Source: Bacteroidetes bacterium CG23_combo_of_CG06-09_8_20_14_all_32_9
GTDB taxonomy: Bacteria > Bacteroidota > Bacteroidia > Bacteroidales > GWA2-32-17
Direction: 5' to 3'
Length of the DNA: 6,893 nt
Assembly: GCA_002771395.1 (NCBI GenBank)
Contig: PCSS01000223.1
Coordinates: 1-6,893 of the forward strand
Under the pieces are notes generated by a model. The model was given only the letters and a program-made list of their open reading frames with translations, had not been told where the DNA came from and searched no databases. Made by a program: the position numbers and the translations under genes. Positions 1 to 6,857 of this stretch are shown one piece after another (position 1 is the stretch's first letter; every line of letters begins with the position of its first letter).

Positions 1-88
1 AAAAATACAAAAAGTATACTAAATTAACAATGCCAATGTGTTATTTTTGAATTGTTAAATGGTTAATTGTTTGTTTATATTTAAAAAA
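1..88. other. AT-rich non-coding region downstream of the cyclase gene
   Basis: No coding sequence is visible here. TTAACAAT at 24-31 and ATTGTTAA at 51-58 form an 8-bp inverted repeat with a 19-nt loop. On the minus strand this lies downstream of the cyclase stop codon and is followed by T-rich sequence, so it could be a weak transcription terminator. The stem contains almost no GC, so the terminator reading is uncertain. An 8-bp palindrome, AGTATACT, lies at 13-20. Confidence 0.35.
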
Positions 89-3000
89 TCAGCGTAATCC
101 ATCTGACTCCTTATTTTTGTTTGTATTACGCATATTTTTTGCAGTTTCGGTAAAATACTGATGGTTTCTTATAAACTCGTATTGAAGTTTGTTCCATTCG
201 TCAATTGAGTGAACTTTGCCACGTTCGTACAATTCTCTGAAAAGGTTTTGCGAAATAGGTATAAAATCAACACGTCCAAGATAATCAAGGTCGGCATCGC
301 AAATTATCTTTTCTAATTTTGTGCGTGGCGATGGTGGAAATTTTGTAACAAAAATCAGTTCACAAATAATTTGTATTTGTTGTTCTGAATAATAAAATTG
401 TGGAAGGATGTCTTTTGCCATTTTAATACTAAGCAGTTCGTGGTCTTCGTAACCAATAAGGAATCCTGTATCGTGAAACAAAGCAGCAGTTATAAGCAAA
501 AGCATTTCATCTTTAGTAACACCTTCGCCTAAACCAAAAATTTCTACCTGTACCATTACATCAATAGTGTGCTTTATGTTGTGATAATAAAGATTTTTAG
601 GCAAACCAATATCAAGTTTAGTCATAATATACTCTTCAATATCATCAAATCTAATATATTGTAGTTTGTTGAAAAATTTTTCATTTGGAATAATTCCCTC
701 ACCGTTTACCGAAAGTTCTGATTTTATGCCTTTTACAAAGTACATGTCAATTTCCCCTTTGTATTTTACAGGCAATTTGCCACGGTATTCGCAATCGAAA
801 TAATCTTTAACAAGTTCGTAGGTTACTTCCGAAATATTAATTTCGCCAACTTTACCCGACGACTCCATTCGGCTGGCAATATTTACAGTATCGCCCCAAA
901 TATCATAAGAGAATTTTTTACTTCCAATAACTCCGGCAATTACAGAACCGGTATGGACTCCTATTCTAATATCCCATTCGTTTTTAGACTCTTTCCTTAA
1001 AATTTTCATAAACTGCTGCATTTCAATGGCAGCCATAATAACATCAATAGGATTTGTACGATTTTTTTGAGGAATTCCACCTGCGCACATATATGCGTCG
1101 CCAATGGTTTTAATTTTCTCTATACCAAGCCTTTCTACCACAGTATCGAACTGCAGGAAGAATTTATCTAACTCATCAAGAAGATTTTCGGGATTCATGT
1201 GTTCGGCTATCATAGTAAAACCTTGCACATCACTAAAAAGTACCGTTACCATTTTATATTTTTTGCGTGTAGCATGACCTTTTGATGCTAATTCCTGGGC
1301 GGTATCTTTTGGTAATATATTAGCTATTAAATCTTCGGCACGTTCTTTTTGTTTTACAAGTTCTTCGGTACGTTCGGCAAGCAAATTTTCGAGCTTAAAT
1401 TTTTCCTGAGCATAAAGATAGGCCCGCCATTTTAAAAGCATTATAATAAAACTTGTTAAAAGAACAACATAAATCAACAGAGCATACCATGTCCGCCAAA
1501 GCGGTGGTTTTATAATAAAATGATAATAAGATTCTTTAGATATATTATTGTAAATATTTTTTGCTCTTACGTGAAAAACATATTCCCCCTCGAAAAGGTT
1601 GGTGTATTCTTTAAGATGAATTCGCTTCCATGGCGACCATTCTTTATCGAAATTTTCAAGATAATACTGATAATAAATATCTTCGGGACTTTCGTAAAAT
1701 GGTGCCGAAAAATGAAACGTAATATTATTGTAGCGATTATTAAATTCAGGAAAAATTGTATCGGTAATTCCTGTTGTTGTGTTATTTTCAGCATTTATTC
1801 CGTAACAAACAATGGAATCTTTGCCAATTATTACTTGTCTTAAAAGTGTTTGCAATGTTGATGTATCATTATTGTAATATTTTGTATCGAAGCGTATTAA
1901 GCCGTCAAAACTACCAAACCAAGCTACATTATTATAATCGGTATAAATAGCTTCAATTGTAAAATCTTTAATTCTTTTAAACGGAATTGTAACAAGTGAG
2001 TATTTTTTTCCCTGCCCATTATAATGTGCAATTACAGTTTCTTTTGCATAAACTCCTTCAACACCTGTACTTAGCCATAAATTATTATTTGCATCTTCGG
2101 TTATTGGATAAACCCAGCGGTTACCGTCTTTAAAGTTAAAACCAACAAGCGTATCGGGATAAAACATATCTTTTTGTTTATCGTAACGGTACAATCCTTT
2201 TTTAGTTGAGAACAATGTTCCCATGGTAGTTGAATATACATCAAGCCAACCAAAATTTTTTGGTAATCCATGTCCTTCTTTATAAGATGTAAAAGTGGCA
2301 GTAGTACTCCATCCTTCAGATAAATTTACTTTAAATGTTCCGAAATAATCAGTTCCCAGCCATAATGTTCCGTCATTTTCTTCGGCAATAGTACGAATCT
2401 GGTCTTTAAGGTTTGCGAGTTGCCCCAACTCAATCCATTTTCCGTTTTTATAGTTTAAAGCAGAAAGTCCGTTAATTTTTCCAAGATAAATTATATCCGG
2501 ATATTTTTTAGAGCGAACTATTGGTTCAAAATGCCCTTTTAATATTTTTTTTGCTTCATCATTTTTAATAATATAAAGACCATCAATGGCAGAAACGAGT
2601 AATCCTTCCCGGGTTACAAAAAAACGATTACAATCGGAGATAAGATTTTTAACGGGAATAAATTTTTCTGAGGTAAAATTCAAATTATTACGATTATCAT
2701 CAAAACGGGTTTTTAAATAATATACACCTTTAGATGTGGCAATATAAACTTTTCCCATATACCTGCATATAGATGATATTACGCCATACACGCCTGTGTT
2801 TCTGTTAAAATAAGTAAATGCCGCCGGGACCTCGGTTCTGCAAATTCCGTTATTCAGACTTAGCCATAAATTATTGCGCTTGTCCAAGTACATATTGTGA
2901 ACATTGTCATTATACAGTCCGTTTTTTTCGCTTAATCTGGTAATATATTTCCCGTTTTTATCAATTACAATAAAGCCTCCGCGAATTGTTCCTATGGCGT

Positions 3001-3820
3001 AAAAAACTTCTGTTACAGGAATAGCACAAGAATATTCGTTTAATTCAATAAAACTATCTATTTCGGTTACAAAAGGTTGCAAACTCCCATTTGCATTCAG
3101 AATAAAAAATCCTTTATCTTCATGAGTTTTAACTAAAAGATTTTTATTGTAAGGAAGAATGCCAAGAACAGTTTTGTTTGAAAACACTTCACTACCAAGA
3201 ACTTTTTTCATTCCCAAATGGAAAAACTGAAAAATTCCACCCGGTCGTCGTGAGATATAAATTTTATTATTTACTTTAAAAATATTTATTTCAACTGCCG
3301 AACTGTCAATCATTTGCAATGTTTTGCCATTCCAAAAATAAAGCATTGAGCCGGCAACAAATAAAACATTTTCGTTTTGAGTAACAATTTTATTTACCTG
3401 ACCTATATCTCTGCTTTTTGATGATAATTTATTTATAAGCGAAACAAATACATTTATATTTTGCCGGTTTCGTTGCAAATATCCAAAACTATTATAGCTT
3501 CCTACATAAACACGATTTTTACTATCAACTGCCAGTTGAGGTCTTCCGTTTTGAGGAATAATACGCCACGAAGTACCATCGTACTCAAGTACGCCACTTA
3601 AATTTCCAACATAAAGAATTCCTTGGTTATCTTCGGTAATTGAATAATTTTGACTTTCGTAACCATAACTTTTTGGTGGAAAATTTTCGGCAAACGGAAT
3701 TCCCATTTCATTTTCCTGTCCTACCGTTATTAAACTAATTAAATGCAGTACAGAAATTAATAATAATTTTGTAAAAATTAAATAAAAAGATATAACTTTG
3801 GAGTTTTTAATAAATTTCAT
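89..3820 (-). CDS. Membrane sensor adenylate cyclase: propeller + Y_Y_Y + class III cyclase + HD domain
   Basis: Predicted to make cAMP from ATP in the cytoplasm in response to a periplasmic signal (1243 aa). A basic N-terminus and a hydrophobic stretch at about 9-34 look like a signal peptide. Residues 60-650 hold propeller-type repeats (for example YVGNLSGVLEYDG near 70, LWLSLNNGI near 318, LWLGTDYFG near 486, LWLSTGVEG near 581). A Y_Y_Y-type domain spans about 700-772 and a membrane helix about 778-797. A coiled coil at 800-835 leads into an ILPKDTAQELASKG segment resembling a cyclase-transducer element. The class III cyclase domain (about 855-1030) has both metal aspartates (D864, D908), the adenine-selecting pair K904 and D973 (guanylate cyclases typically have Glu and Cys), and N980 and R984. 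The C-terminal part (about 1075-1225) is HD-like: H1080, H1084, H1116-D1117 and D1175/D1177 in DADLDYLGR. The reading frame is intact. The ATG at 3820 directly precedes the signal peptide. Domain identity is firm; the ligand, and whether the HD domain is active, are unknown. Confidence 0.93.
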   Translation of the reverse strand: MKFIKNSKVISFYLIFTKLLLISVLHLISLITVGQENEMGIPFAENFPPKSYGYESQNYSITEDNQGILYVGNLSGVLEYDGTSWRIIPQNGRPQLAVDSKNRVYVGSYNSFGYLQRNRQNINVFVSLINKLSSKSRDIGQVNKIVTQNENVLFVAGSMLYFWNGKTLQMIDSSAVEINIFKVNNKIYISRRPGGIFQFFHLGMKKVLGSEVFSNKTVLGILPYNKNLLVKTHEDKGFFILNANGSLQPFVTEIDSFIELNEYSCAIPVTEVFYAIGTIRGGFIVIDKNGKYITRLSEKNGLYNDNVHNMYLDKRNNLWLSLNNGICRTEVPAAFTYFNRNTGVYGVISSICRYMGKVYIATSKGVYYLKTRFDDNRNNLNFTSEKFIPVKNLISDCNRFFVTREGLLVSAIDGLYIIKNDEAKKILKGHFEPIVRSKKYPDIIYLGKINGLSALNYKNGKWIELGQLANLKDQIRTIAEENDGTLWLGTDYFGTFKVNLSEGWSTTATFTSYKEGHGLPKNFGWLDVYSTTMGTLFSTKKGLYRYDKQKDMFYPDTLVGFNFKDGNRWVYPITEDANNNLWLSTGVEGVYAKETVIAHYNGQGKKYSLVTIPFKRIKDFTIEAIYTDYNNVAWFGSFDGLIRFDTKYYNNDTSTLQTLLRQVIIGKDSIVCYGINAENNTTTGITDTIFPEFNNRYNNITFHFSAPFYESPEDIYYQYYLENFDKEWSPWKRIHLKEYTNLFEGEYVFHVRAKNIYNNISKESYYHFIIKPPLWRTWYALLIYVVLLTSFIIMLLKWRAYLYAQEKFKLENLLAERTEELVKQKERAEDLIANILPKDTAQELASKGHATRKKYKMVTVLFSDVQGFTMIAEHMNPENLLDELDKFFLQFDTVVERLGIEKIKTIGDAYMCAGGIPQKNRTNPIDVIMAAIEMQQFMKILRKESKNEWDIRIGVHTGSVIAGVIGSKKFSYDIWGDTVNIASRMESSGKVGEINISEVTYELVKDYFDCEYRGKLPVKYKGEIDMYFVKGIKSELSVNGEGIIPNEKFFNKLQYIRFDDIEEYIMTKLDIGLPKNLYYHNIKHTIDVMVQVEIFGLGEGVTKDEMLLLITAALFHDTGFLIGYEDHELLSIKMAKDILPQFYYSEQQIQIICELIFVTKFPPSPRTKLEKIICDADLDYLGRVDFIPISQNLFRELYERGKVHSIDEWNKLQYEFIRNHQYFTETAKNMRNTNKNKESDGLR

Positions 3821-3883
3821 AATTTACGATAAACAAGAAATTATTAAATTTGTTGTAAACATAAAAAAAATAACACACTTATT
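3821..3883. promoter_or_regulatory. Divergent intergenic promoter region of the cyclase and usp genes
   Basis: These 63 bp must hold the 5' signals for both divergent genes unless promoters lie inside the coding regions. The sequence is very AT-rich and no Shine-Dalgarno sequence precedes either start, as is usual in Bacteroidota. A plus-strand -7 candidate is listed separately. For the cyclase strand I see only a poor match (TATGTTTA on the minus strand). A small dyad, TGTT-GTA-AACA, lies at 3851-3861 near the expected usp transcription start. No convincing CRP-type operator is present. Confidence 0.55.
3845..3852 (+). promoter_or_regulatory. Candidate Bacteroidota -7 element (TAnnTTTG) for usp
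   Basis: TAAATTTG matches the Bacteroidota primary sigma -7 consensus TAnnTTTG exactly. It lies 31 bp before the usp ATG, which would give a leader of roughly 25 nt. No clear TTG-type -33 element is present at the usual distance upstream. An 8-base motif with two free positions can occur by chance in AT-rich DNA, so the call rests mainly on position. Confidence 0.4.
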
Positions 3884-4711
3884 ATGGAAAAAAGTAAAAA
3901 AACAATTTTGGTACCTTGGGATTTTACAGAAGTTGCCGAAAACGCGCTTCTGCATGCGGTTCGTTTAGTAAAAACTATTAATGTAACTATTACCCTGTTG
4001 CATATAGTTAATAAACAAAAAGATGAAGCGAACATTCTTCCAAAACTTCAGCAAATAACAACTGACGCTTCTAAAAAGTACAATGTTGAAGTAAACAGCT
4101 TAATAAAGGAAGGAAACATCTTTTCTTCCATTAAAAAATGTGCCGAAGAATTAAATGCAACTTTTGTTGTTATGGGAACACATGGCATAAAAGGGATGCA
4201 AAAACTTACCGGAAGTTGGGCGCTTAAAGTTATTGCCAATTCAAGTGTTCCTTTTATTGTAGTGCAAGGCGAACCGGAACACGAAGCATTTGCTAAAACA
4301 GTGATTCCTATTGATTTTAGTCAGGAAAGTAAAGAAAAATTACGCTGGGCTGTTTACATTTCAACATATTTTAAAACAAAAATATATCTTTTTATTCTCC
4401 ACATAACCAACGAATCACTTTTGCGCAGAACAAAAGCTAATGTTTCTTTTGCACGTAAATATTTAGACGAACGTGATATTTCCTATGAAATTACCGAATC
4501 ACAGGTAAAAGGTAAGTTTTCGGAACAAACACTTAATTTTGCCACCGAAATTGATGCCGATATGATAATAATTATGACCACAAAACAACCACGTTTAACC
4601 GATTACGTTTTTGCAGCTATCGAACAACAAATTATTGCCAATAGTGCAAAAATTCCTGTTATGTGCATAAATCCGCGTACCGACACAAAAATGTTAACCG
4701 GATTTTATTAA
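3884..4711 (+). CDS. Universal stress protein, tandem UspA domains
   Basis: Cytoplasmic 275-aa protein with two Usp domains in tandem (about 6-128 and 137-263), which suits an intramolecular Usp dimer. Domain 1 opens with ILVPWDFTEVAENAL, the usual first strand and helix with the nucleotide-contacting Asp (D13). It ends with VVMGTHGIKGMQKLTGS (95-111), the nucleotide-binding loop. The spacing here is G98-x2-G101-x8-G110-S111, one residue shorter than the classical G-x2-G-x9-G-S/T. Domain 2 opens with VIPIDFSQES (140-149), but its C-terminal loop (MTTKQPRLTDYVF, about 231-243) lacks the glycines and probably does not bind ATP. The gene is divergent from the adenylate cyclase gene and convergent with lpxA. 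Usp proteins typically support stress or starvation survival; the specific role here is not known. The ATG at 3884 fits the normal domain start. Confidence 0.92.
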   Translation: MEKSKKTILVPWDFTEVAENALLHAVRLVKTINVTITLLHIVNKQKDEANILPKLQQITTDASKKYNVEVNSLIKEGNIFSSIKKCAEELNATFVVMGTHGIKGMQKLTGSWALKVIANSSVPFIVVQGEPEHEAFAKTVIPIDFSQESKEKLRWAVYISTYFKTKIYLFILHITNESLLRRTKANVSFARKYLDERDISYEITESQVKGKFSEQTLNFATEIDADMIIIMTTKQPRLTDYVFAAIEQQIIANSAKIPVMCINPRTDTKMLTGFY

Positions 4712-4799
4712 TGCGCATCAAGAATTAAAACCTTAAATGCCACATCAGTAATCGGTATTTTTCGTAAGTTCTCAATATTCGCAGGTAATTATTATTAAA

Positions 4800-4877
4800 A
4801 AGGTAAAATCTCCAAAATAAAAGGTTAAAGGGGGAAAAAAACAGCCCTTTGAGTTTTTACATTTTTCCTTTTACCTT
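4800..4877. repeat. Long imperfect inverted repeat, possible terminator between convergent genes
   Basis: Arms at 4800-4832 and 4845-4877 (33 nt each) are inverted copies with 23 of 33 positions matching, around a 12-nt A-rich loop. The outer 9 bp (AAGGTAAAA / TTTTACCTT) and the inner 6 bp (AAAGGG / CCCTTT) pair perfectly; the middle is poorly paired. It lies 89 bp after the usp stop. A T-stretch follows the inner stem within the right arm, so it may end usp transcription. It could also be a decayed mobile-repeat remnant. The function is inferred. Confidence 0.45.
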
Positions 4878-4899
4878 AGTAAAATTGATGACTTGCAAG

Positions 4900-4919
4900 G
4901 ACTTTGTTGCATGGATATT
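4900..4919 (+). repeat. Left terminal inverted repeat of the IS
   Basis: GACTTTGTTGCATGGATATT pairs with the reverse complement of 5976-5995. The two mismatches are at repeat positions 14 and 19. Just outside it lies the palindrome CTTGCAAG (4892-4899). Confidence 0.88.
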
Positions 4920-4942
4920 AACAAATGAATGTTGATAAAAAA

Positions 4943-4968
4943 AGTGTTAGCCCATAAAAACTAACACT
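4943..4968. promoter_or_regulatory. Perfect hairpin in the transposase leader
   Basis: AGTGTTAG (4943-4950) and CTAACACT (4961-4968) form a perfect 8-bp stem with a 10-nt loop, 33 bp before the transposase ATG and inside the left end of the element. It has no following T-run, so it is not a canonical terminator. It could limit read-through expression of the transposase from outside promoters, or serve as a protein-binding dyad. Both roles are inferred from position only. Confidence 0.45.
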
Positions 4969-5001
4969 CCAGATTACGAAATTTGCTCAAAACTTCAACA
5001 T

Positions 5002-5943
5002 ATGAGCAAACAACAAGAACCTAAGAGCAAAGATAAGTATAAAATTTTAAATTGGACAGAATATAATATGAGTTTAAAAGATCGAGGCCGAATAACACTA
5101 TGGATAAGTGAAGATGCTGTAAAATCATGGGAATATAAAGGGCCAAGAGAACAAGGAGGGAAAATAATATATAGTGATTTAGCCATAGAGACATGCTTAA
5201 CCATAAAGCAAGTATTGCATTTAAAATTAAGGCAAGCAGAAGGATTTGTAGAGAGTTTATTAACGATCATGAAAATAGAAAAAAGTGTACCTGATTACAG
5301 TACATTGAGCAGACGTGCAGGCGCATTGAAAATAGATTTGAAAGCAACTAAACAGAGTGGAAATATAGATATTGTAGTGGACAGTACAGGATTAAAAGTA
5401 TATGGAGAAGGGGAATGGAAAGTCCGCAAATATGGATGGAGTAAACACAGAACATGGAGAAAATTACATATAGGAATCAATGGAGATACGCAAGAAATTG
5501 TAGCAGAAGAGCTAACAGAAAATAGTGTGTCAGATGCTGATGTGACAGAAGATTTATTAAATGAAGCAGGCGAGGAAATAGGTAGTTTTAGAGGAGATGG
5601 TGCGTATGATAAAAAGATTGTTCGTAAAGAATTACGTAAGCGAAATATCAAAGAGATTATACCACCGCAAGAGAATGCAGTTGAAAGCGAGGACCCCGTA
5701 TTTAAAGAAAGAAATAAAGCCATAAAAGGTATTAAAAAATTAGGTCGAAAAAAGTGGAAACAAAAGGTTAAGTACCACAAGCGAAGCTTGGTTGAAGTAG
5801 CTATGTTTCGGTATAAAACGATTATTGGAGATAGAATCAATGCAAGAAAATTTGATAATGAAAAAACGGAAGTAAGAATAAATTGTTCTATCTTAAATGT
5901 GATGACAAATTTAGGAATGCCTATAAGTAAAAAAGTAGCTTAA
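5002..5943 (+). CDS. IS5/IS903-like DDE transposase
   Basis: Cuts and joins the ends of its own insertion sequence. The protein is 313 aa, a normal length for the IS903 group (about 307 aa). The N-terminal part (about 17-45, NWTEYNMSLKDRGRITLWIS) matches the usual opening of this group, followed by a helical DNA-binding region. The RNase H-like catalytic core has D127 (IVVDSTGLKVYG), D199 (RGDGAYD) and E265. The IS4/IS5 hallmark Y-x2-R-x3-E-x6-K is complete as Y258, R261, E265 and K272. With no frameshift and all catalytic residues present, it may be active. No Shine-Dalgarno sequence precedes the ATG. It shows somewhat more AGA/CGA arginine codons than the neighbouring usp, weakly consistent with foreign origin. 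A long opposite-strand reading frame inside it is a shadow. Confidence 0.95.
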   Translation: MSKQQEPKSKDKYKILNWTEYNMSLKDRGRITLWISEDAVKSWEYKGPREQGGKIIYSDLAIETCLTIKQVLHLKLRQAEGFVESLLTIMKIEKSVPDYSTLSRRAGALKIDLKATKQSGNIDIVVDSTGLKVYGEGEWKVRKYGWSKHRTWRKLHIGINGDTQEIVAEELTENSVSDADVTEDLLNEAGEEIGSFRGDGAYDKKIVRKELRKRNIKEIIPPQENAVESEDPVFKERNKAIKGIKKLGRKKWKQKVKYHKRSLVEVAMFRYKTIIGDRINARKFDNEKTEVRINCSILNVMTNLGMPISKKVA

Positions 5944-5975
5944 GAATTTAAATATGGTGAGGTGAAAATTTTTAA

Positions 5976-5995
5976 ATTATCTATGCAACAAAGTC
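5976..5995 (-). repeat. Right terminal inverted repeat of the IS
   Basis: The inverted copy of 4900-4919, ending ATGCAACAAAGTC, with 18 of 20 positions matching. It starts 33 bp after the transposase stop. Between them, AATTTAAA (5945-5952) and TTTAAATT (5971-5978) could pair, but the pairing is AT-only and each arm contains the TTTAAA palindrome, so I give it little weight. Confidence 0.88.
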
Positions 5996-6056
5996 ACAGT
6001 AAACTACGGTTTTAAAATCTTGTCCGCCTCGAAAAATCTAATTTTTAGAATCCCTC
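5996..6056. other. Short spacer between the IS and the lpxA 3' end
   Basis: These 61 bp are non-coding. TCTAA-TTT-TTAGA (6037-6049) is a small AT-rich palindrome 8 bp beyond the lpxA stop; the overlapping AAAAAT-CTA-ATTTTT (6032-6046) can also pair. Either could be part of a weak lpxA terminator, but there is no GC-rich stem. Together with 4712-4899 this makes up the original usp-lpxA spacer of about 249 bp before the insertion. Confidence 0.3.
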
Positions 6057-6857
6057 TTAATCTATTTCAAGATCTTTATCTTTGGTATATCCGCGCATTA
6101 TGCCGCGTGTTGAATTTTGTACAAAGAGTAAAATTTCGTCGCGTTCTTTTGATGCGGGTAATTCTTTTTCGATAAAATCTAAAGCTTGACTAATATTATG
6201 TCCACGAAGAAAAAGATAGCGATAAATTTCCTGAATGTCTTGAATTTGTTCATTGGTAAAATTATGGCGTCGCAGTCCAATTGAATTAACTCCAACATAA
6301 CTAAGGGGTTCACGAGCTGCTTTTACAAATGGAGGCACATCTTTACGAACCAAACTTCCGCCTGAAATATAAGAATGTTCTCCTATGTGTACAAATTGAT
6401 GAATGGCAACCAATCCTCCAATGTTTGCATAATCTTCAATAATTACATGTCCGGCTAATGTTGCATTATTAGCAAGTATGCAATGGTTTCCGACTATACA
6501 ATCGTGGGCGATATGAACATACGCCATTAATAATGTGTTGTTTCCAACAGTAGTTTTATAGCTTGCTTTAGTTCCGCGACTGATGGTTACAAATTCGCGA
6601 ATAAGACAATTATTGCCAATTTCGGCAGTAGATTGTTCACCGGCAAATTTCAAATCTTGCGGAACGGCTGAAATTACAGCACCAGGAAAAATTTTACAAT
6701 TTTTACCTATTTTGGCACCTTCCATAATTGTAACATTTGGTCCGATCCATGTTCCTTCGCCAATTTCAACATTTTTATCAATTGTTACAAATGGTTCTAT
6801 AACAACATTGTTAGCAATTTTGGCTTGGGGATGAACGTAAGATAATGGTTGTTTCAT
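6057..6857 (-). CDS. lpxA: UDP-N-acetylglucosamine O-acyltransferase LpxA
   Basis: Catalyses the first step of lipid A synthesis: transfer of a 3-hydroxyacyl chain from acyl carrier protein to the 3-OH of UDP-GlcNAc, in the cytoplasm as a trimer. Hexapeptide repeats of the left-handed beta-helix run through about residues 8-170 (for example IGEGTWIGPNVTI, IGKNCKIFPGAVI, VGNHCILANNATLAGHV), followed by a helical C-terminal domain. HIAHDC (115-120) holds H115 and catalytic H118, equivalent to H122 and H125 of E. coli; H137 and H153 match H144 and H160. G166 aligns with the E. coli chain-length residue G173, compatible with a long acyl chain (inference). From the ATG at 6857 the protein is 266 aa, close to the 262 of E. 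coli, and begins MKQPLSYVHP as expected for the family. An in-frame TTG at 6887 would add ten unlikely residues. In this phylum lpxA commonly follows a lpxC-fabZ fusion, which would lie beyond the window. Confidence 0.95.
   Translation of the reverse strand: MKQPLSYVHPQAKIANNVVIEPFVTIDKNVEIGEGTWIGPNVTIMEGAKIGKNCKIFPGAVISAVPQDLKFAGEQSTAEIGNNCLIREFVTISRGTKASYKTTVGNNTLLMAYVHIAHDCIVGNHCILANNATLAGHVIIEDYANIGGLVAIHQFVHIGEHSYISGGSLVRKDVPPFVKAAREPLSYVGVNSIGLRRHNFTNEQIQDIQEIYRYLFLRGHNISQALDFIEKELPASKERDEILLFVQNSTRGIMRGYTKDKDLEID

Larger units (their letters stand above)
4900..5995 (+). mobile_element. IS5-family (IS903-like) insertion sequence, about 1.1 kb
   Basis: The element is bounded by 20-bp terminal inverted repeats with 18 of 20 identical positions; the outer 13 bp, GACTTTGTTGCAT, are perfect. 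It carries one intact DDE transposase. The ends resemble the IS903 ends (GGCTTTGTTG...) as I remember them, and the length (1096 bp) suits the group. IS903-group elements usually make 9-bp target duplications, but the flanks (ACTTGCAAG at 4891-4899 and ACAGTAAAC at 5996-6004) do not match, and no clear duplication of 3, 4, 8 or 9 bp is seen. The exact outer boundary could shift by a base. It lies between the convergent usp and lpxA genes and breaks neither. Confidence 0.88.

Noticed and set aside
42..49. TATTTTTG, a plus-strand match to the TAnnTTTG -7 consensus
   Set aside because: It points into the antisense strand of the cyclase gene, has no -33 partner and no plus-strand gene follows. 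It is probably chance in AT-rich DNA.
1520..1843. Plus-strand open frame of 107 aa inside the cyclase gene
   Set aside because: It lies opposite the Y_Y_Y and membrane region of a well-supported gene, has a low-complexity Ile/Phe-rich composition and no recognisable domain. It is a shadow.
3821..3883. Possible CRP/cAMP operator between the cyclase and usp genes
   Set aside because: I looked for TGTGA-N6-TCACA-like dyads because a cAMP loop would be attractive. Only a TGTT-N3-AACA dyad is present, which is too short to support the claim.
5295..5840. Minus-strand open frame of 181 aa inside the transposase
   Set aside because: It is fully antisense to the catalytic core of an intact transposase, and its Ser/Leu/Pro-rich composition is typical of a reverse-frame shadow. 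No family is recognised.
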